NCBI GenBank assembly: GCA_018105865.1
Contig: CM030833.1
Location: 12,628,381 to 12,692,380 of the forward strand
DNA from: Metaphire vulgaris
Taxonomy: Eukaryota; Annelida; Clitellata; Crassiclitellata; Megascolecidae
DNA: 64,000 nt
Direction of reading: 5' to 3'
Below are positions 1 through 12,063 of the stretch, in pieces (position 1 is the first letter of the stretch; each line of letters starts with the position of its first letter). The notes below the pieces were generated by a model, which saw only the letters and a list, made by a program, of their open reading frames with translations, was not told the DNA's origin and searched no databases. Made by a program: the position numbers and the translations under genes.

Positions 1-425
1 ATTCCTTCTCCCTCAAAAATTCCCCATTGTTGTATTTATATTTCTTTAGTCCTAGCATCACCAATAAATAGCTGCATATGAACATCAAATTAGAACCAAT
101 GCAAATTATTAGACAAACTGTAACTATACCAGTTGCTAAATCAAAGAAATACAAAAACAGTTGTAAATTTTAATCATCATTGGACATGACATGTAATATA
201 TTTGACTGAATGAAGGCTGAATTTAATTACTCAAGAAGACTTAATATCTACAACAATATCATCAATAAAAGAAAACAACTGAAGGTTACTATGTCACTAT
301 ACTCAAACCCACAACTCTATATAACAAAATACATGAACTACAAATACATGAGCTCTAAATACATGCCCACCATTCTCTTACAATCAAGCATACAATATGC
401 ACCATCAATGCACACATGAACCAAC
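1..425. other. RSK intron, no feature seen
   Basis: AT-rich sequence on the 3' side of RSK exon 4. A 69-codon open frame on the plus strand has no recognisable similarity and looks like chance. I see no further exon, repeat or RNA gene. Confidence 0.5.
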
Positions 426-507
426 CTTTTAAGGTGGCTTTCTTCAATACCTTCATTGCATACAGGTTACCAGAATCTTTGCCTTTAATTTTTCGCACCA
501 AGAAAAC
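426..507 (-). CDS. RPS6KA: RSK coding exon 4 (ATP-binding lysine)
   Basis: 82 nt between acceptor TTCCAG and donor GTTGGT. It encodes [20 protein letters not shown] followed by LKKATLK, matching the VFLVKK...[13 protein letters not shown] stretch of RSK. The lysine in YAMK is the ATP-contacting residue. The exon ends in phase 1, as expected before the following VRDRVRTK exon, which is outside the window. It was too short to be obvious as an open frame and was found by extending the protein from exon 3. Confidence 0.92.
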
Positions 508-3500
508 CTGGAATAAGACATGCTTTGCACATAATCATGCAATATTGCCAGTTCAAATTAAGTTAATTTAGTCTGTAAAATCAATCATTTATATCTGTGG
601 TCCATAAGCCACAGTCCATGGCCCAACGACACAATTTGATAGATAAAGGCACTTCAAGAAACCCTTGAGATTTTCTTAAATAATTAATAGAAGCTCTTGA
701 TACCAGCTTCTGCTGTCACTAACATATTTCACAAGCATTCCATATTAGGTCCACAATTTGTAAACTTGTGCTGCACTGGTTGGTGTTTACACTCTACAGG
801 ATTTCATTGCTTACATACAAGGCACAATGGCAGTGCTATATTGGCTGTCTGAATCTTTAAATGTAACAAAGGGAGATTGATTGATGGAAGTGAGTGAGGA
901 TAGGACTCCAAGTCTAATGGTGTTCCCCTGTTTTCAGTGTATATGCAAGTCCCATGAGCGAGAGCAAGGACACATGTCCAGTTGCAGTATTGTTGCAGTA
1001 CTAACTATTTGATGCTGACTCCTGACTCCTGTTTCAGCAACCCTGCCTTGCTCTCTACTGTGTCCTGAGAATAATGGCTCACCGGTCAGAGTTCAGAGAT
1101 TCAAAATGCAAAAATAAAGTTTCATCCTTCTCTTCAATGTAACATTTTGTTCATTGGCACAGCTTTTATGCTTCATGTTGTTTATGTCTAGCATTTAACT
1201 ACTCCAACATGTTAACTGAAATCGTATTGTTGATAGAGATCTGTTGCTTTCATATCTTATGTCATATAACTACAATAAATAGTGTAGCTATTATCCTTTA
1301 AAAACAGGCACAGGGACTATCAGAGTATGCAGGGCATATAAGAGCGTAGTGAGCTCTGTAATGGGATGTGGGGCATAGCTCCAATCACAGAAGACTGATA
1401 TTAGAGTTAAAAAGCTAAGCTCTGGAGCAAGCTTTAAAACACAGGTGTGTAATTAGTCAAAATAGAAAAATACATTTCACAGATAAACAAGCAAGAGATT
1501 AAGGTACTTTGACATATAATGAAGCTTTTATGACAAAAGTTGAAACTGCTTTAAATGTCTGATGTACCAAAAATCTCTTAAGTTAGGCAACTTCAAGCAA
1601 TGATAATAGTCATAACCAGTCTATGACCAAATGTGAAACATTGTGCCTTCCCAGTGACTATTTATAATACTATAATGAGTGGCTTTGTAATTTGAAGTAT
1701 CAAAGATTTTTAATTATGGCACTCAAAATAAAATTGGTTAAAATTTAGGACCTTCACGAGAAAAGTGTGCAGACAATTGATTTAGATGATTGCTTGACAA
1801 TAGGACAAGACACCAAGGTAATGAGCCAAAGAACAAACTACACTGACCTCATCATTATTATTACATAGCTGTCAACGCATATTAAGTCAAAGTGAAAACT
1901 AAGGTTGTTAACGGTTAACCGGTCCTAAGAGCAAGGACCGGTCCTTTTAACCTTGACCGGTTAACTGTAATTAGCGCTGGCAACATCAAAGCGCTTTGAT
2001 GTAGACTGCTCAGGACACCAGCATAGGCGCCAACAACATCAAAGCACTTTGATGTAGGCACGACACCAGGCTGCTGCTAACGACCGGTTAACCTGTCTTC
2101 TTTTGAACGGTTAACCGGTCCTTTAAAACCAGCAGTTTTGACAACCTTAGTGAAAACTCATAAATGCAGGATGAGTCATGTCTCCTAAATAGTGTAGGCC
2201 AAACAGTAGAGTGCAGTTTTAAGTCCACATTTATTAAAAGCAATAATAATAATGAAAAACTAATTAGAGTGGCATATTGTACAAGAACTGCTACAACACT
2301 TAAAAGTCAGTTAAACAGGTAAATCTGAAGTGACAGTTTTCATCCTCAAACTAAAGCATGAAATAATAAATTCTAATTTTAAACACTACAATTTGCTGAG
2401 CAACAGATGTCACCTAAATCCAGTTTCTAATCCTAGGACATATCTGTGCTTCAAGAAAGATCCCGATTCTAGTACAAAAGCTTACAAATCCTGGCCTTCA
2501 AATAAAATTTGGCACATTAAGGTTTTCAAAGTGGCCTGCATAATTCTCTCTCACAAACATTATTCTAAATAATGCTTCTGCAAAAAACCCACACTTAATA
2601 TTCATTCAATGCTAGGCACAAGTGTGTAAAACTGCAAGAAAGTGTGTGAGGGAATGTTTTCTTTATCTATGTACTCACACATACACTTATTGTTAAAACT
2701 TGATTTGGAATGAAGAAATCACAAAAGTAGATCCAATACATTTTTAGCAAGTTATCAGCTCACACCACCCACAAATCTTAAGTCCTCAAATCACAAGTGC
2801 CTTATTTTCGACACTAAATGCTTTCATGAACAAAACGTAACCCCCACAGCAAATGGGTAACCTATACAACCGCCAGAACAAAAATGCAGTATTGTACTGG
2901 AACATTCTCAGAACTTAAGCTGGCCTTTAAAAATAAGTTATCAAAAGCATTAACCCGTTGCAGGGGGATTTAATTTTTTCAAGTCGTCCCCAATCGGGGT
3001 ATTTAATTTGGGGGAAAGGCGTTCATGTGAAATTGTGAACATACAAGTTTTAAACTTACTATATTTCGGGCTATATAGAAGCTAGAAAGATGCGGTTTGC
3101 ACCATTGCTTAGCATTTTTATTGCTCTTTCGAACCATCCATGCCAAAGAAGAAAATTTTGGGGGTAGGGTCCACCCTACAGCCCAAAATAGGACCCCTCC
3201 CCAACATTTTGGTCAAATTTTGTTCCAAGCCCCATAGCAAAATTTTTTGTACGGTAACCCCAAACTGTGAGCGAGAGAGTTATAAAGGGGTTTTGTAATT
3301 GGAACAGAATAATGCAAAAATTTTGAAGATTAGACAAAATTTGAGGCAGTTATGATTTTTCAAACAATATTACTCATTGCTCAAGAAATGACAATTTTGT
3401 ACAGATTTTCAATCTGAAAACCCGACAACAACAGAGTATATTTCAGGCTATATAGAAGCTAGAAAGATGCATTGCACCGTTGTTTAGCATTTTTATTGCT

Positions 3501-4109
3501 CTTTCTGAACCATCTGTGCCAAAAAGAAATTTTAATCCTAGGTCCACCCTACAGCCGAAAATCGGAACCCTCCCCAAAAAAATTTCAAAACGCAATAGCA
3601 AAAATTTTCAGCAGTGACCTCCCAACTGTGAGCGAAAACATTTAGGCGGTGTAATTGGAACATAATAGTGCAAAAATTTTGAAGATCGAGCCAAAATTGG
3701 CGGAGTTATGGTGGAGTTATGATTTTCAAACCTCAGACTTGAGTCTTTTTGGTAGGCATTTCAATGCAAAATCCCAGTATTTGGGCGATCAATGGCGTTT
3801 TCTTGCTTATATAGTCAACAACAGCGAAGAAAGTGCTGCCATCTATCGAATGGATAGTAAACTAAATCGAAAAAGTACTCCGGAGTCCAAATGGTTTAAA
3901 ACTGCAATGTCCAATGCTTATGTGGCGCACAAAAATGCGTTTATAGACGGCGTTATACTTTGGGATATGATTTTGAACCGTTTTAAGATGGCGCTGCCCG
4001 GGAACGGGTTAAATCAAAGTAAGCTAGGATGCCAGATACATTGATAAACTAGTCTCATTCACCATTGGCAAAACACCATTCTTTAAATTAACATTTAACA
4101 TAAAACTTC

Positions 4110-4154
<45 letters not shown>

Positions 4155-6419
4155 CCCTTGCTGTAGACCTAACAACTTGTTATGGGAACTGCAACCTCTA
4201 AACTAAAGTTATTCTGTTTTTCTAAAGTCACACCTTAAAAACTTCAGTTAAGATACTAGTGAACAAACTTAAGAATAAACCAGGATGTTTATGAACTTAA
4301 TCATTACCTTTCCAAATGATCCTTGACCTAGGACCTTCAACAGTTCAAAGAAAGATGTATCAAGTTTTTCATGTTTGACCATACTTGTTACATCAATCTC
4401 AGCATGAGGCTCCTCTGGTCCATTTGCCTGAATTAAAATATTCACAGTCATTAAATATTCAACCTTTAGCATATAAAGTTAATAAGCATGTGTAATAAAA
4501 CTGTATCACTACAGAATCAATGTAAAAGTCAACAATTCATGGCTGAAGTAATCCAATAAGATGCAAATTTAAGTAATAATTTATTAGCAAAAATCACTGC
4601 CATTCAAATGTTTTCCCATAGACTTAGTTATTAAATAGCATCAGTCATTCATCTATGCTTAAAATATGAATAAAGATTACGACAGAAAGCTTAAGAAATC
4701 AAAAAATGCAAGACAGGACTGATGATAATGATGACAATAAAGATGAAGAAATTGATAATAGGTAATGTTTTCTGAACTTGTAATTCATAGTTTACAAAAC
4801 AATGATATTACCAATCTTAATGTATGGATCAGAATGCTGGAAGATGAAGAAAGAAAATGAAAGAAAGATTCTTACCTTCAAAATGGCATGCCTAAGAAGA
4901 ATGTTAGGATTTACAAGAAGAGATAAGATCAGGAATGAAGTAACCAGAGAAAGAAAGAATATGAGGGACACAAGTAATAGACAAAATCCAAAGTAGAAGA
5001 CTACAGTGGTTTATACATGTGACAAGAATGGGGAAAGAAAATCTACCTCTGAGAGCTCTGCACTGTCATATTGAGGGAAATAGAAGTAGAGGAAGACAAG
5101 TTCAGAAATGGATAGATAATATAAAAGAAGAAGATGTTGGAAAACAACCTCTGAACTTAGAAGAAGCAACACACATGACAAAAGACAAGAATAGCTGGAG
5201 TTATCTCATATCAAACTCAACTCATCATCATCAAAGATGATGTAAGAAAAAAGAAGAGAATAATGTTTTCTGATGATAATGATGAAGATAAAGATGAAGA
5301 AATTGATAATAAGTAATGTTTTATTAAAAGAGGCTGACAGAAGACAAGATGGATGAATAACGTTATGGAAGCAATGAACATGGAAGAACTAAGAAATGCT
5401 ATCAAGGACAGAAAAGGATGGCATATCAAAGTCCATAATGTCCCACAAAGTCAGAGATGAGTGAATGACTGAAAGTGAGAGAAATGCTTTATTAAACCTG
5501 GCTACAGTCATAGTTTGGAAATAGATCTTAGATGACTGATAACTTAAACATGTGATAAACTTAGAGCACTGGCATAATAATTAAGAATATACGCCTAGAA
5601 CAGTCCTCAGAATGCTGCAATGCTAGGTAATATAAGTTCATATTGACATAACTGAATTAGATCTTAGTATTGGTTATATCTGCAAATTTACATCTTTAAA
5701 TCAGTCAGAAACAATACCAAAGCAACTGGATGACATATCAAAAGTGGGAATGGTCTGTTGTTTAGAGACAACAGGTTGGAGAAATAATTGAAAAACAGCA
5801 GAGAAAAGCTAACACAAATCACTGTCAGTTTTGATTACTTATAGTTCAAAACACTTGAAATTGTCAATGTAATGGTAAAAGGCAGTTAAGTGATAAAACA
5901 GGGCATTTGCCTCACTAGCAAGCAAAGTTAATATACTGGATGGTGATTTTGTTTTGACTGCTATCAACCACTGTTACAAAGTAACTAAGTGATCATTACA
6001 CTGACATGAGTACCCTATAATATGAAACTGCCAATAAAACAACTAACATACACTACTGTCTTATAAGATAACCTTGGAATAAACAGGAGTCAGTGTCTGC
6101 TCTAACATACTATTATTCTGTTCAGTGATGATCATTCATATGCAGATTTTCAAACATTGACTCCTTTTTCTTCAATAGCAACTATAACCTCTTGGCCTGA
6201 TGTTATCTGTATAACAAAAAAACTAAAGGTCCTGTATTTGAACACACATGTGAGTGGGTGTCCACTGAAGAGACAGAGTGAGGAGTGTGGTTGATTGCAC
6301 AGACAGTTGCAAAGCAGAGAAAGATATTAACCCCTTAACTGTGTATTTAACTGTAACTCAGTGTAAAATGGACGGATATATCCGGGATCCCCAGTTAAGG
6401 GTTAATGCAAAGAGAAAAA

Positions 6420-6455
<36 letters not shown>

Positions 6456-6658
6456 GAGAAAAATAAGTGATGCTGTTAGTTAATTATAGATCTAGCAGGG
6501 CAATAGCATAAAATCTAACAGATAATCAATAAAACAAACTATATGAAAACAGAGATATAGGTATAGATACCACAGCTGAATGAAATGCCTACCTCTCCAG
6601 CAGTTTCATCAGTAGAATGAGCCTGTAATACATAATACATATAATGTTATATATACAC

Positions 6659-6709
<51 letters not shown>

Positions 6710-6969
6710 ATACTTGGCGCTGCAGGTTCCCGTCAGAACACGTTAAGAACGTGAGCGGTTAGTACTTGGATGGGTGACCATCCCGAATCTAATACGTTCA
6801 TATAAAATTGGTAGCAGCGTTAAGCTGCGAAGAGGTAAAACGTGGGTCTAGAGAAAGTAATGGCAACCTACTTAGATTAATGGCGCAAGCCACCTGCGTT
6901 GCTGCTTGCCTAGTAACCGGAGATCAGCACCGGCCCCAACGCTAAAATCGAGTATGGGACTACCTTTAC

Positions 6970-7023
<54 letters not shown>

Positions 7024-8943
7024 GCCAATCAATAGAAATCATGAAATCATATATAATACAAAGTGAAACCAATACTATTTAGTTTGGCAGATATAGTCTA
7101 GAGTGAAAATGCCATAATTGCATGCCATCAATTATATCAAATATTGCAGAAGCTCTAAAAATAACAACCTGTTATCATTCCACTCAGAACATAAACAGCC
7201 AAGCACTCAGGGCATTCTTCCACAGTGACATCTCTAGCTACAGTCTATCTTTCCATCAACCTCAATAAATTACATTTTTTACTAGGGTGTCTTGCCATTC
7301 CAACCATATTATTCCAACCATATTTCCACCCAATGCTCTGCTTTATGGAGTCCATTAACCCTATTGCCTCTGAGTTCTTATGGAAAAAAGCCATATTCCT
7401 CTGGCTTCCTGAAGATTTTGGGAATTTTGTCTGTTAAAATGTAGTAACAGAATCAAATGCATTAAATGCATTTATTATAAAAATGTGAAATAATATCAGT
7501 AACATCATCACTATCTAGTATCTTATTTCTGGTGCGCTTTCTTTTCATTTCACCTCCTACGGCATGATTACCACTTTCCTTACCTTTGCTCATACTTATA
7601 GGCCTAACACTAGATAAAATGCTTTATGCCAAAAATTAATAGTAAACAATAAAAAGCTGCTATTATAAGTAAATACAACCATATGGGGTTCACCTAATAC
7701 TGTTCTGTCCTGAATAATACAAAAATCATCAAGAGTTGCTACAGGAACTCTAGTAGGGGTTCCCAGGCCAATATATCAGCATTATGGGGATTTGTAATGG
7801 ACCACCAAGCTGAAATAACGGCCTTATTTGCCAATAGGGTTAAGAAGTGTCTCAACCATATTAAGTATACAGAAACAACACAGTAAGCTTCTGAATTGCT
7901 TTCAGCTTCAACAATAATGAAAAATTCACAAGAAGTGAGCACTGGGTAGTAAATCATATTAAGATATTATTATTTATTAAGATATTTAAAAAATACAGAA
8001 AATAAAGCAGGCATATGTAACAGGAAACTATAAATGAATGGAAATGTAATCAAATAAAACAAATAATCTGCAATATATTCAAGCAATCTTTGAAACAGTC
8101 AAACAACACATCAAATCTCTGCATGTAGATAACAAAAGACATGATTTTGGCATTTGAAATATACTGCTACAGATGACTGCTATGGATCCAATTAAAAGGC
8201 AACCAAACGAGAAATCTGAGAATTTTTAAAATTCAGAGAAAGTGTGCATAAAAGGTAATACAGATACCTGGCCTGGAAACCTCTAGACTAATAAAAGAAA
8301 TCAATAATCAAAACCCTAGCATTTGAACTGTAATCAATGTAAAAAAGAAAAAAGGAGCAGACCATCAATGGAATTGCCACAAGGCATTCATTCCATTCAA
8401 GCAATGCAGTGGACATGCACCATCTATCTCAAGTTGACCAGAGAAAACAGCGCAAAATAATATCATTGATAAAGCACCATGCAGAGCTGCAGACACTTAG
8501 GTTAATGTGTCCAATAATTATTAAGAATATGCAAACCAAACAACACAGTGAGGTATCTTATTTTGCTAGATAAATAGAAAACAGCTGGTTTTAAAGAAAT
8601 TGCATGATGTGTACAAAATCTTTGCAGAATCAGTTCAGAACCAAACTAACTGTAGATTTCCCAAAGATAAAAAAATTCCTAGTGATGATGATGGTGATGA
8701 TGATGATGAGGCTGATTAAAGAAATAGTGGACAGTTAAACACAGGAACTGCAATCTATACAAGGATATAATGAACAATAATTGACATTCTGCTAGAAATA
8801 GCCTTAAAATAAACTTAAAATATATCTAAAATATAACTACAGAAGCTCAAATAAGGCATTTCAATGTGACATAACAGATATTTTGAAAACGCTGATATCC
8901 ATATTTCTTACTTTAATAGGAAAAATGTTTTTTGTTTATATGT

Positions 8944-8998
<55 letters not shown>

Positions 8999-11900
8999 GT
9001 TTATAAACGTTTTTAACCAGTCAAGAGGAAGTGTTACAAAGCTGTTTCATGTTAACTGAAAGCAGACATTAGGAACCTCACAAGTTGATGAGTGATATGA
9101 CTCATTGAACTGCAAAAGATAAGTCTGTCTTTTACTCTAATCCAACTTAGATTGTGATCTATCTAACATATTAGAAGATGATCACAGATGAAAGAATAAA
9201 ATCACAAATTAAAAAAATAAAATCAGCAGATTCAAAGAGCCACTCAAATTATTATACAAGCTATATAGGAAACATATAGTACTCAATATATGTTGGTCTT
9301 GAATTCATAGCAAAGAATGCACTTTCTTCCTTCTGCAGCATTTCCTTTCAGAGGCGTAGCGAGGGTATCCGGCGCCCGGGGGCAAAGTCTACCGTTGGCG
9401 CCCCCAATACTGCTGACGAGCAAAAAAAAGGTTGTCGCACACGTTTCTTCTTCTTTATTATGCATTTCACTTACCCAAATACCCAAGTTTGGCGCCCTCC
9501 TCGCACCTGGGGGCATATGCCCCCTGCCCCCTCGCTACGCCTCTGTTTCCTTTCCTGTAAACATCGCTATCAACTGCATCACTAATGGCAGAATCCTGTA
9601 GTTTCAGCAGATAACTCAAGAAAATGATTACAACTGTTACAGAACCAGACAAACTACAGAATAGAGGAATGCCTCTGTATCGTGCATCACTAGACGAGAT
9701 AAACTACCATTTCAAAGTGAATACAGTGAATGCTTTGGTCACCGCTAGAAATACAATTAATGCTTCAGAACAGAAAAACATGCTAGATTGGTATTATCAA
9801 TGTGCCAGATTTGCATTTTTGAGTTACCGGATGCAGATCTGAACTACAGCAAAATGGATCTATACTTTGCAAATGAAAATTAGCAGCGATGTGTCAAGTA
9901 AAGATGGCAATATGCACTCAACAAAACCCAAATGGATCTGCATGCAAATTGGAGACAACCATGTTCACCAAGAAAGCAAATTCATCAAAGCCAAGATGTT
10001 CCTCACTGGACAGTTGCCATTTCAAACATGATTATTAGCATTTAAAGTCAACTGCCAGAAGCACAAGATTAACACTACAAGCATATGAAATGCTCCTGCT
10101 GACAACTAGGTTCATTTCACACCAGCAAGAATTCATCCATGGCAGCAGAAATAACGCACCTAAAAATGCACTTGTTGCACTGCAATATAGCTCCTGTAGA
10201 CATTTATATAGCACCTCTTTTGCCAACTCAAAAACCAATAACCAACTCAATAACTCAATAATTAATCAGACCTAGGCAATAGACTAATGCTCAAATACAA
10301 AAAAACTGAAAAATTCTTTTGAAGCATGCATGCAGCAATCAATCCATGGTAATAAACCACCAGACACAAACACTACAGAAGTTCATATGGGTTCAAGTGA
10401 TGACAAAATATCAGAACATGTTACCAGAATGCCTGATCACAACCAACCCAGCTATGTATAAAGTCAAAACAATCCAAGGGACCAAATTTTATCATAGACC
10501 AACAAGCGCCTAATGCCCAGAAGACAAAAGTATTTGAAAGCCTCATAAACTTAATGGAAGGTAAGAGAGTTCTTATTAGTTATCAGAATGCAAAGGTAAT
10601 AATTTACAGCTTGATATGGAATGACAAATGCATGCAATGATTAAGCAAAGGCATGGTGGAAACATCTTACAACCTGTGAACTGAAATGGATGGCATGCCA
10701 TCAATCAAACTCCAGTCATTATGAAAAAGTGTTTCATGTCCAGCAGCCATATAGACTGAAACTCTGTGCATTAGTTTATGATGCTATAGAAGTAAATGAG
10801 TAAAACAAAACATAACAGATTATATAGTAGCAATAGAACACCAGGGCCTACATGTAAAAACACAATCAAGTTTACAGTATAGGCAAATAAATATTGAATC
10901 ACCAAATTGCTGAATGCAAAAAATAAGGCACAAAAATAAGTCTACTTAGACTAGACTGTTTTGTGTCTACTTATCATGATTGGTATGATGTTGAACCTCC
11001 CTTTATTTTGGATTGTGCCAATCACAGTGGCATTTACAATATTAATTTTCATGAATGCATCAGCAGACAATCATTATTAGTAACCTAGAGCTGTCCAAGC
11101 ATTAACAGAAAATTGGTGCAGCAGGATTCAACAAAGAAGGCTATATTACTGAAGAAACCTATCATGGCAGACTGCAAGGGAACTGCTGCCTAGCCTCTCT
11201 AATATCCAGAACCTGCTAAAATAGAGCCCGTAACATCACAACTGCTGGGTCTTGAAACCTCCGTTGATGCCTGAATGCATTCCCCAGTTTCAGTTCCACC
11301 CTCAACACATTAAATTTTGTGTTTCGCAATGTCAGACATTAATGGTCCTTGAATTGATTAATACACTGAACTTAACTTATCCAATATGGGTGAGTTTTCA
11401 TTACAACCGAATTCATTATAACTACTGCCATGAGAGGAATACAAATCTAACTATACAGCTATGCAGCTAGTTCAAGGTTATTAAACTAAGGCCAGACAAG
11501 TTATGAGTTGAAAACCTTTGTTCATGGGGAAGAATTGTAAGTCAAGTACTAGAGTCCCTCAAATAGTCACTGCCTCAAACTGTATGAAGCCTATAATTTA
11601 ACAAAAGAAGAATTTTCTGTATCATAAAATCACAAAAATGTGACCAAAAACTCAATAGTATGGCAACCAGTAGGCCTAACAACTGGATATTTGCTCAATA
11701 TAACTGTAAAGCATTTTAAAAATTATAAGACCTCAGAACTATATCCATATCCAAATGCACCATGTGTCTAAATGAATTTTCGCTTTCCAATCGTTAACTT
11801 ACTAAACTTTTAAAAATTAAGCTCAGTTCAGAAGCCGATGAAACATAATAAACGACGCGTCATTTGCCTCTCAAGTGCCATATTACTTTCAACAGGCTCT

Positions 11901-12063
11901 ACACAATTCACAGAGACGACATCCGTTCGAACAGGATTTCTTCGCGTGCGACAGGCCTCACCTTTACTTTAATCAACGAAGGATTTGCTTTAAAGTTACG
12001 CACCTCGAGCTCCTCCTTCACCTCGACCTTCTTGAACGGATCGGCCAGCGGAGCCAGCGGCAT
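426..12063 (-). CDS. RPS6KA: p90 ribosomal S6 kinase (RSK), 5' part of gene, four coding exons
   Basis: RSK is a serine/threonine kinase with two kinase domains, activated by ERK and PDK1 and acting in cytoplasm and nucleus. Four minus-strand exons join in frame: 12004-12063 (start codon, [10 protein letters not shown]), 6593-6622, 4308-4427 and 426-507. The N-terminus matches the MPLAQLADPW start of vertebrate RSKs. Exon 3 carries [14 protein letters not shown], the glycine-rich ATP loop of the N-terminal AGC kinase domain. Exon 4 carries [13 protein letters not shown] with the ATP-binding lysine. All four exons have AG acceptors and GT donors, and the phases agree (0, 0, 0, then 1). About 117 residues are encoded here; the remainder of both kinase domains lies beyond position 1. 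The paralogue number cannot be assigned. Introns are large (about 3.8, 2.2 and 5.4 kb) and carry transposons. The donor of exon 1 is uncertain. Confidence 0.93.
508..1899. other. RSK intron, no feature seen
   Basis: AT-rich intron sequence between exon 4 and the hAT-like element at 1900. No long frame, inverted terminal repeat or tandem repeat was noticed. Confidence 0.45.
1900..2149 (+). mobile_element. hAT-like MITE with palindromic core, copy 1
   Basis: Terminal inverted repeats TAAGGTTGT...ACAACCTTA are flanked by an exact 8-bp duplication, GTGAAAAC (1892-1899 and 2150-2157). Inside are several copies of ACCGGTTAACC-type sequence. There is also a perfect 20-bp palindrome, ACATCAAAGCGCTTTGATGT (1983-2002), and a one-mismatch copy at 2036-2055. 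A second copy in the opposite orientation lies at 49594-49892. There is no coding capacity, so it must have been moved by a transposase encoded elsewhere. The superfamily call rests on the 8-bp duplication. Confidence 0.85.
2158..2949. other. RSK intron, no feature seen
   Basis: AT-rich intron between the hAT-like element and the piggyBac-like element. An 80-codon plus-strand frame here has no recognisable similarity. Confidence 0.45.
2954..4008 (+). mobile_element. piggyBac-like non-autonomous element, about 1.05 kb
   Basis: The ends are CCCGTTGCAGGG and the inverted CCCGTTCCCGGG, each directly bordered by TTAA (2950-2953 and 4009-4012), the target of piggyBac transposases. The interior contains a direct duplication of about 370 bp: the segment from about 3061 to 3350 (AGAAAGATGC, GCATTTTTATTGCTC) recurs from about 3431 to 3700 with divergence. 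A 129-codon frame at 3655-4044 covers the right part and runs through the terminus. I do not recognise it as a transposase, so the element is probably non-autonomous. It sits in the RSK intron. Confidence 0.75.
4118..4152. repeat. (TA)n microsatellite
   Basis: An uninterrupted run of alternating A and T in the RSK intron. Confidence 0.95.
4308..4427 (-). CDS. RPS6KA: RSK coding exon 3 (glycine-rich loop)
   Basis: Forty codons between acceptor AATTCAG and donor GTAATG. The translation includes [18 protein letters not shown] and then [10 protein letters not shown], which aligns with the RSK segment HHVKEGHEKADPSQFELL and the P-loop. The exon is phase 0 at both ends. It lies between a piggyBac-like element and a LINE fragment in the flanking introns. 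Confidence 0.92.
4715..5450 (+). mobile_element. degenerate non-LTR retrotransposon 3' ends, two partial copies
   Basis: The frame at 4802-4996 reads [11 protein letters not shown] and [18 protein letters not shown]. The frame at 5019-5240 reads [17 protein letters not shown]. Together they match the C-terminal region that follows reverse transcriptase in many LINEs (YGSETW...RRMLGI...GRP..RW.D.I). A stop or frameshift near 4996 separates the halves. A second, shorter copy follows at 5325-5450 ([19 protein letters not shown]). Each copy is bordered by a related GATGATAATGATGA-rich segment (4715-4766 and 5270-5322), probably the element's 3' tail. It is dead, intronic debris. Confidence 0.75.
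5460..6326. other. RSK intron, no feature seen
   Basis: AT-rich sequence between the LINE fragments and the small piggyBac-like element. Nothing structured was noticed. Confidence 0.4.
6331..6401 (+). mobile_element. 71-bp piggyBac-like mini-MITE
   Basis: The ends CCCCTTAACTG and CAGTTAAGGG are inverted copies of each other and are bordered on both sides by TTAA (6327-6330 and 6402-6405). The length leaves almost nothing between the termini. The TTAA duplication is the basis for the piggyBac assignment. Confidence 0.6.
6424..6452. repeat. (TA)n microsatellite
   Basis: Alternating A and T run just right of the mini-MITE. Confidence 0.9.
6593..6622 (-). CDS. RPS6KA: RSK coding exon 2, 30-nt microexon
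   Basis: Ten codons ([10 protein letters not shown]) sit between a good acceptor (TTACAG) and donor (GTAGGC) on the minus strand. The exon is phase 0 on both sides and therefore joins exon 1 and exon 3 in frame. The acidic, polar content matches the variable linker between the RSK N-terminal motif and the kinase domain. Because it is symmetrical it could be skipped without a frame change. Confidence 0.65.
6659..6706. repeat. (TA)n microsatellite left of 5S-derived SINE
   Basis: Alternating A and T run directly upstream of the SINE. Confidence 0.95.
6713..6975 (+). mobile_element. 5S rRNA-derived SINE (SINE3-like), copy 1
   Basis: The left part contains GGTTAGTACTTGGATGGGTG (6757 onward), the internal promoter C-box region of 5S rRNA. 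It is preceded by a decayed copy of the 5S segment AGTTAAGCAACG. The body continues with GAGAAAGTAATGGCAACCTA and ends GGGACTACCTTTACC. The same body follows the same 5S head at 35917-36865. A (TA)n tract borders it on both sides. The 5S-like internal promoter would have driven pol III transcription of the source copy. The 5S gene itself is not present. Confidence 0.85.
6973..7020. repeat. (TA)n microsatellite right of 5S-derived SINE
   Basis: Alternating A and T run at the 3' end of the SINE. It may be the SINE tail expanded by slippage. Confidence 0.9.
7021..9340. other. RSK intron, only microsatellites seen
   Basis: AT-rich intron. It holds a short (GAT)n run near 8678-8709 and a compound (TA)n tract at 8944-8998. 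A possible 15-nt minus-strand microexon at 8268-8282 was considered and not accepted. Confidence 0.5.
8944..8998. repeat. compound (TA)n microsatellite
   Basis: TA runs interrupted twice by AATA steps. Confidence 0.9.
9349..9545 (+). mobile_element. hAT-like MITE, CAGAGGCGTAGCGAGGG family
   Basis: Inverted termini CAGAGGCGTAGCGAGGG and CCCTCGCTACGCCTCTG are flanked by the exact duplication TTTCCTTT (9341-9348 and 9546-9553). The interior contains CTGACGAGCAAAAAA at 9413 followed by GGTTGTC, the shared module discussed in the findings. There is no coding capacity. Related copies are at 25016-25239 and 40861-41120. Confidence 0.9.
9554..11961. other. RSK intron 1, no feature seen
   Basis: AT-rich sequence between the MITE and RSK exon 1. 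Small open frames here (for example 9624-9842 and 10035-10250) have no recognisable similarity. Confidence 0.45.
12004..12063 (-). CDS. RPS6KA: RSK coding exon 1 (start codon)
   Basis: The start codon is the complement of 12061-12063 and opens [12 protein letters not shown], the RSK N-terminal signature. Two donors keep phase 0: GTGCGT after 12004 (20 codons, ending KEELE) and GTGAGG after 11962 (34 codons, ending IKVK). I show the shorter form because its length fits the family better; the longer form has the better donor consensus. A transcript would decide between them. Confidence 0.8.

Noticed and set aside
8268..8282. Possible 15-nt RSK microexon (minus strand) between AG and GTATCT
   Set aside because: It keeps phase but is too short to support by sequence alone and matches no RSK segment.
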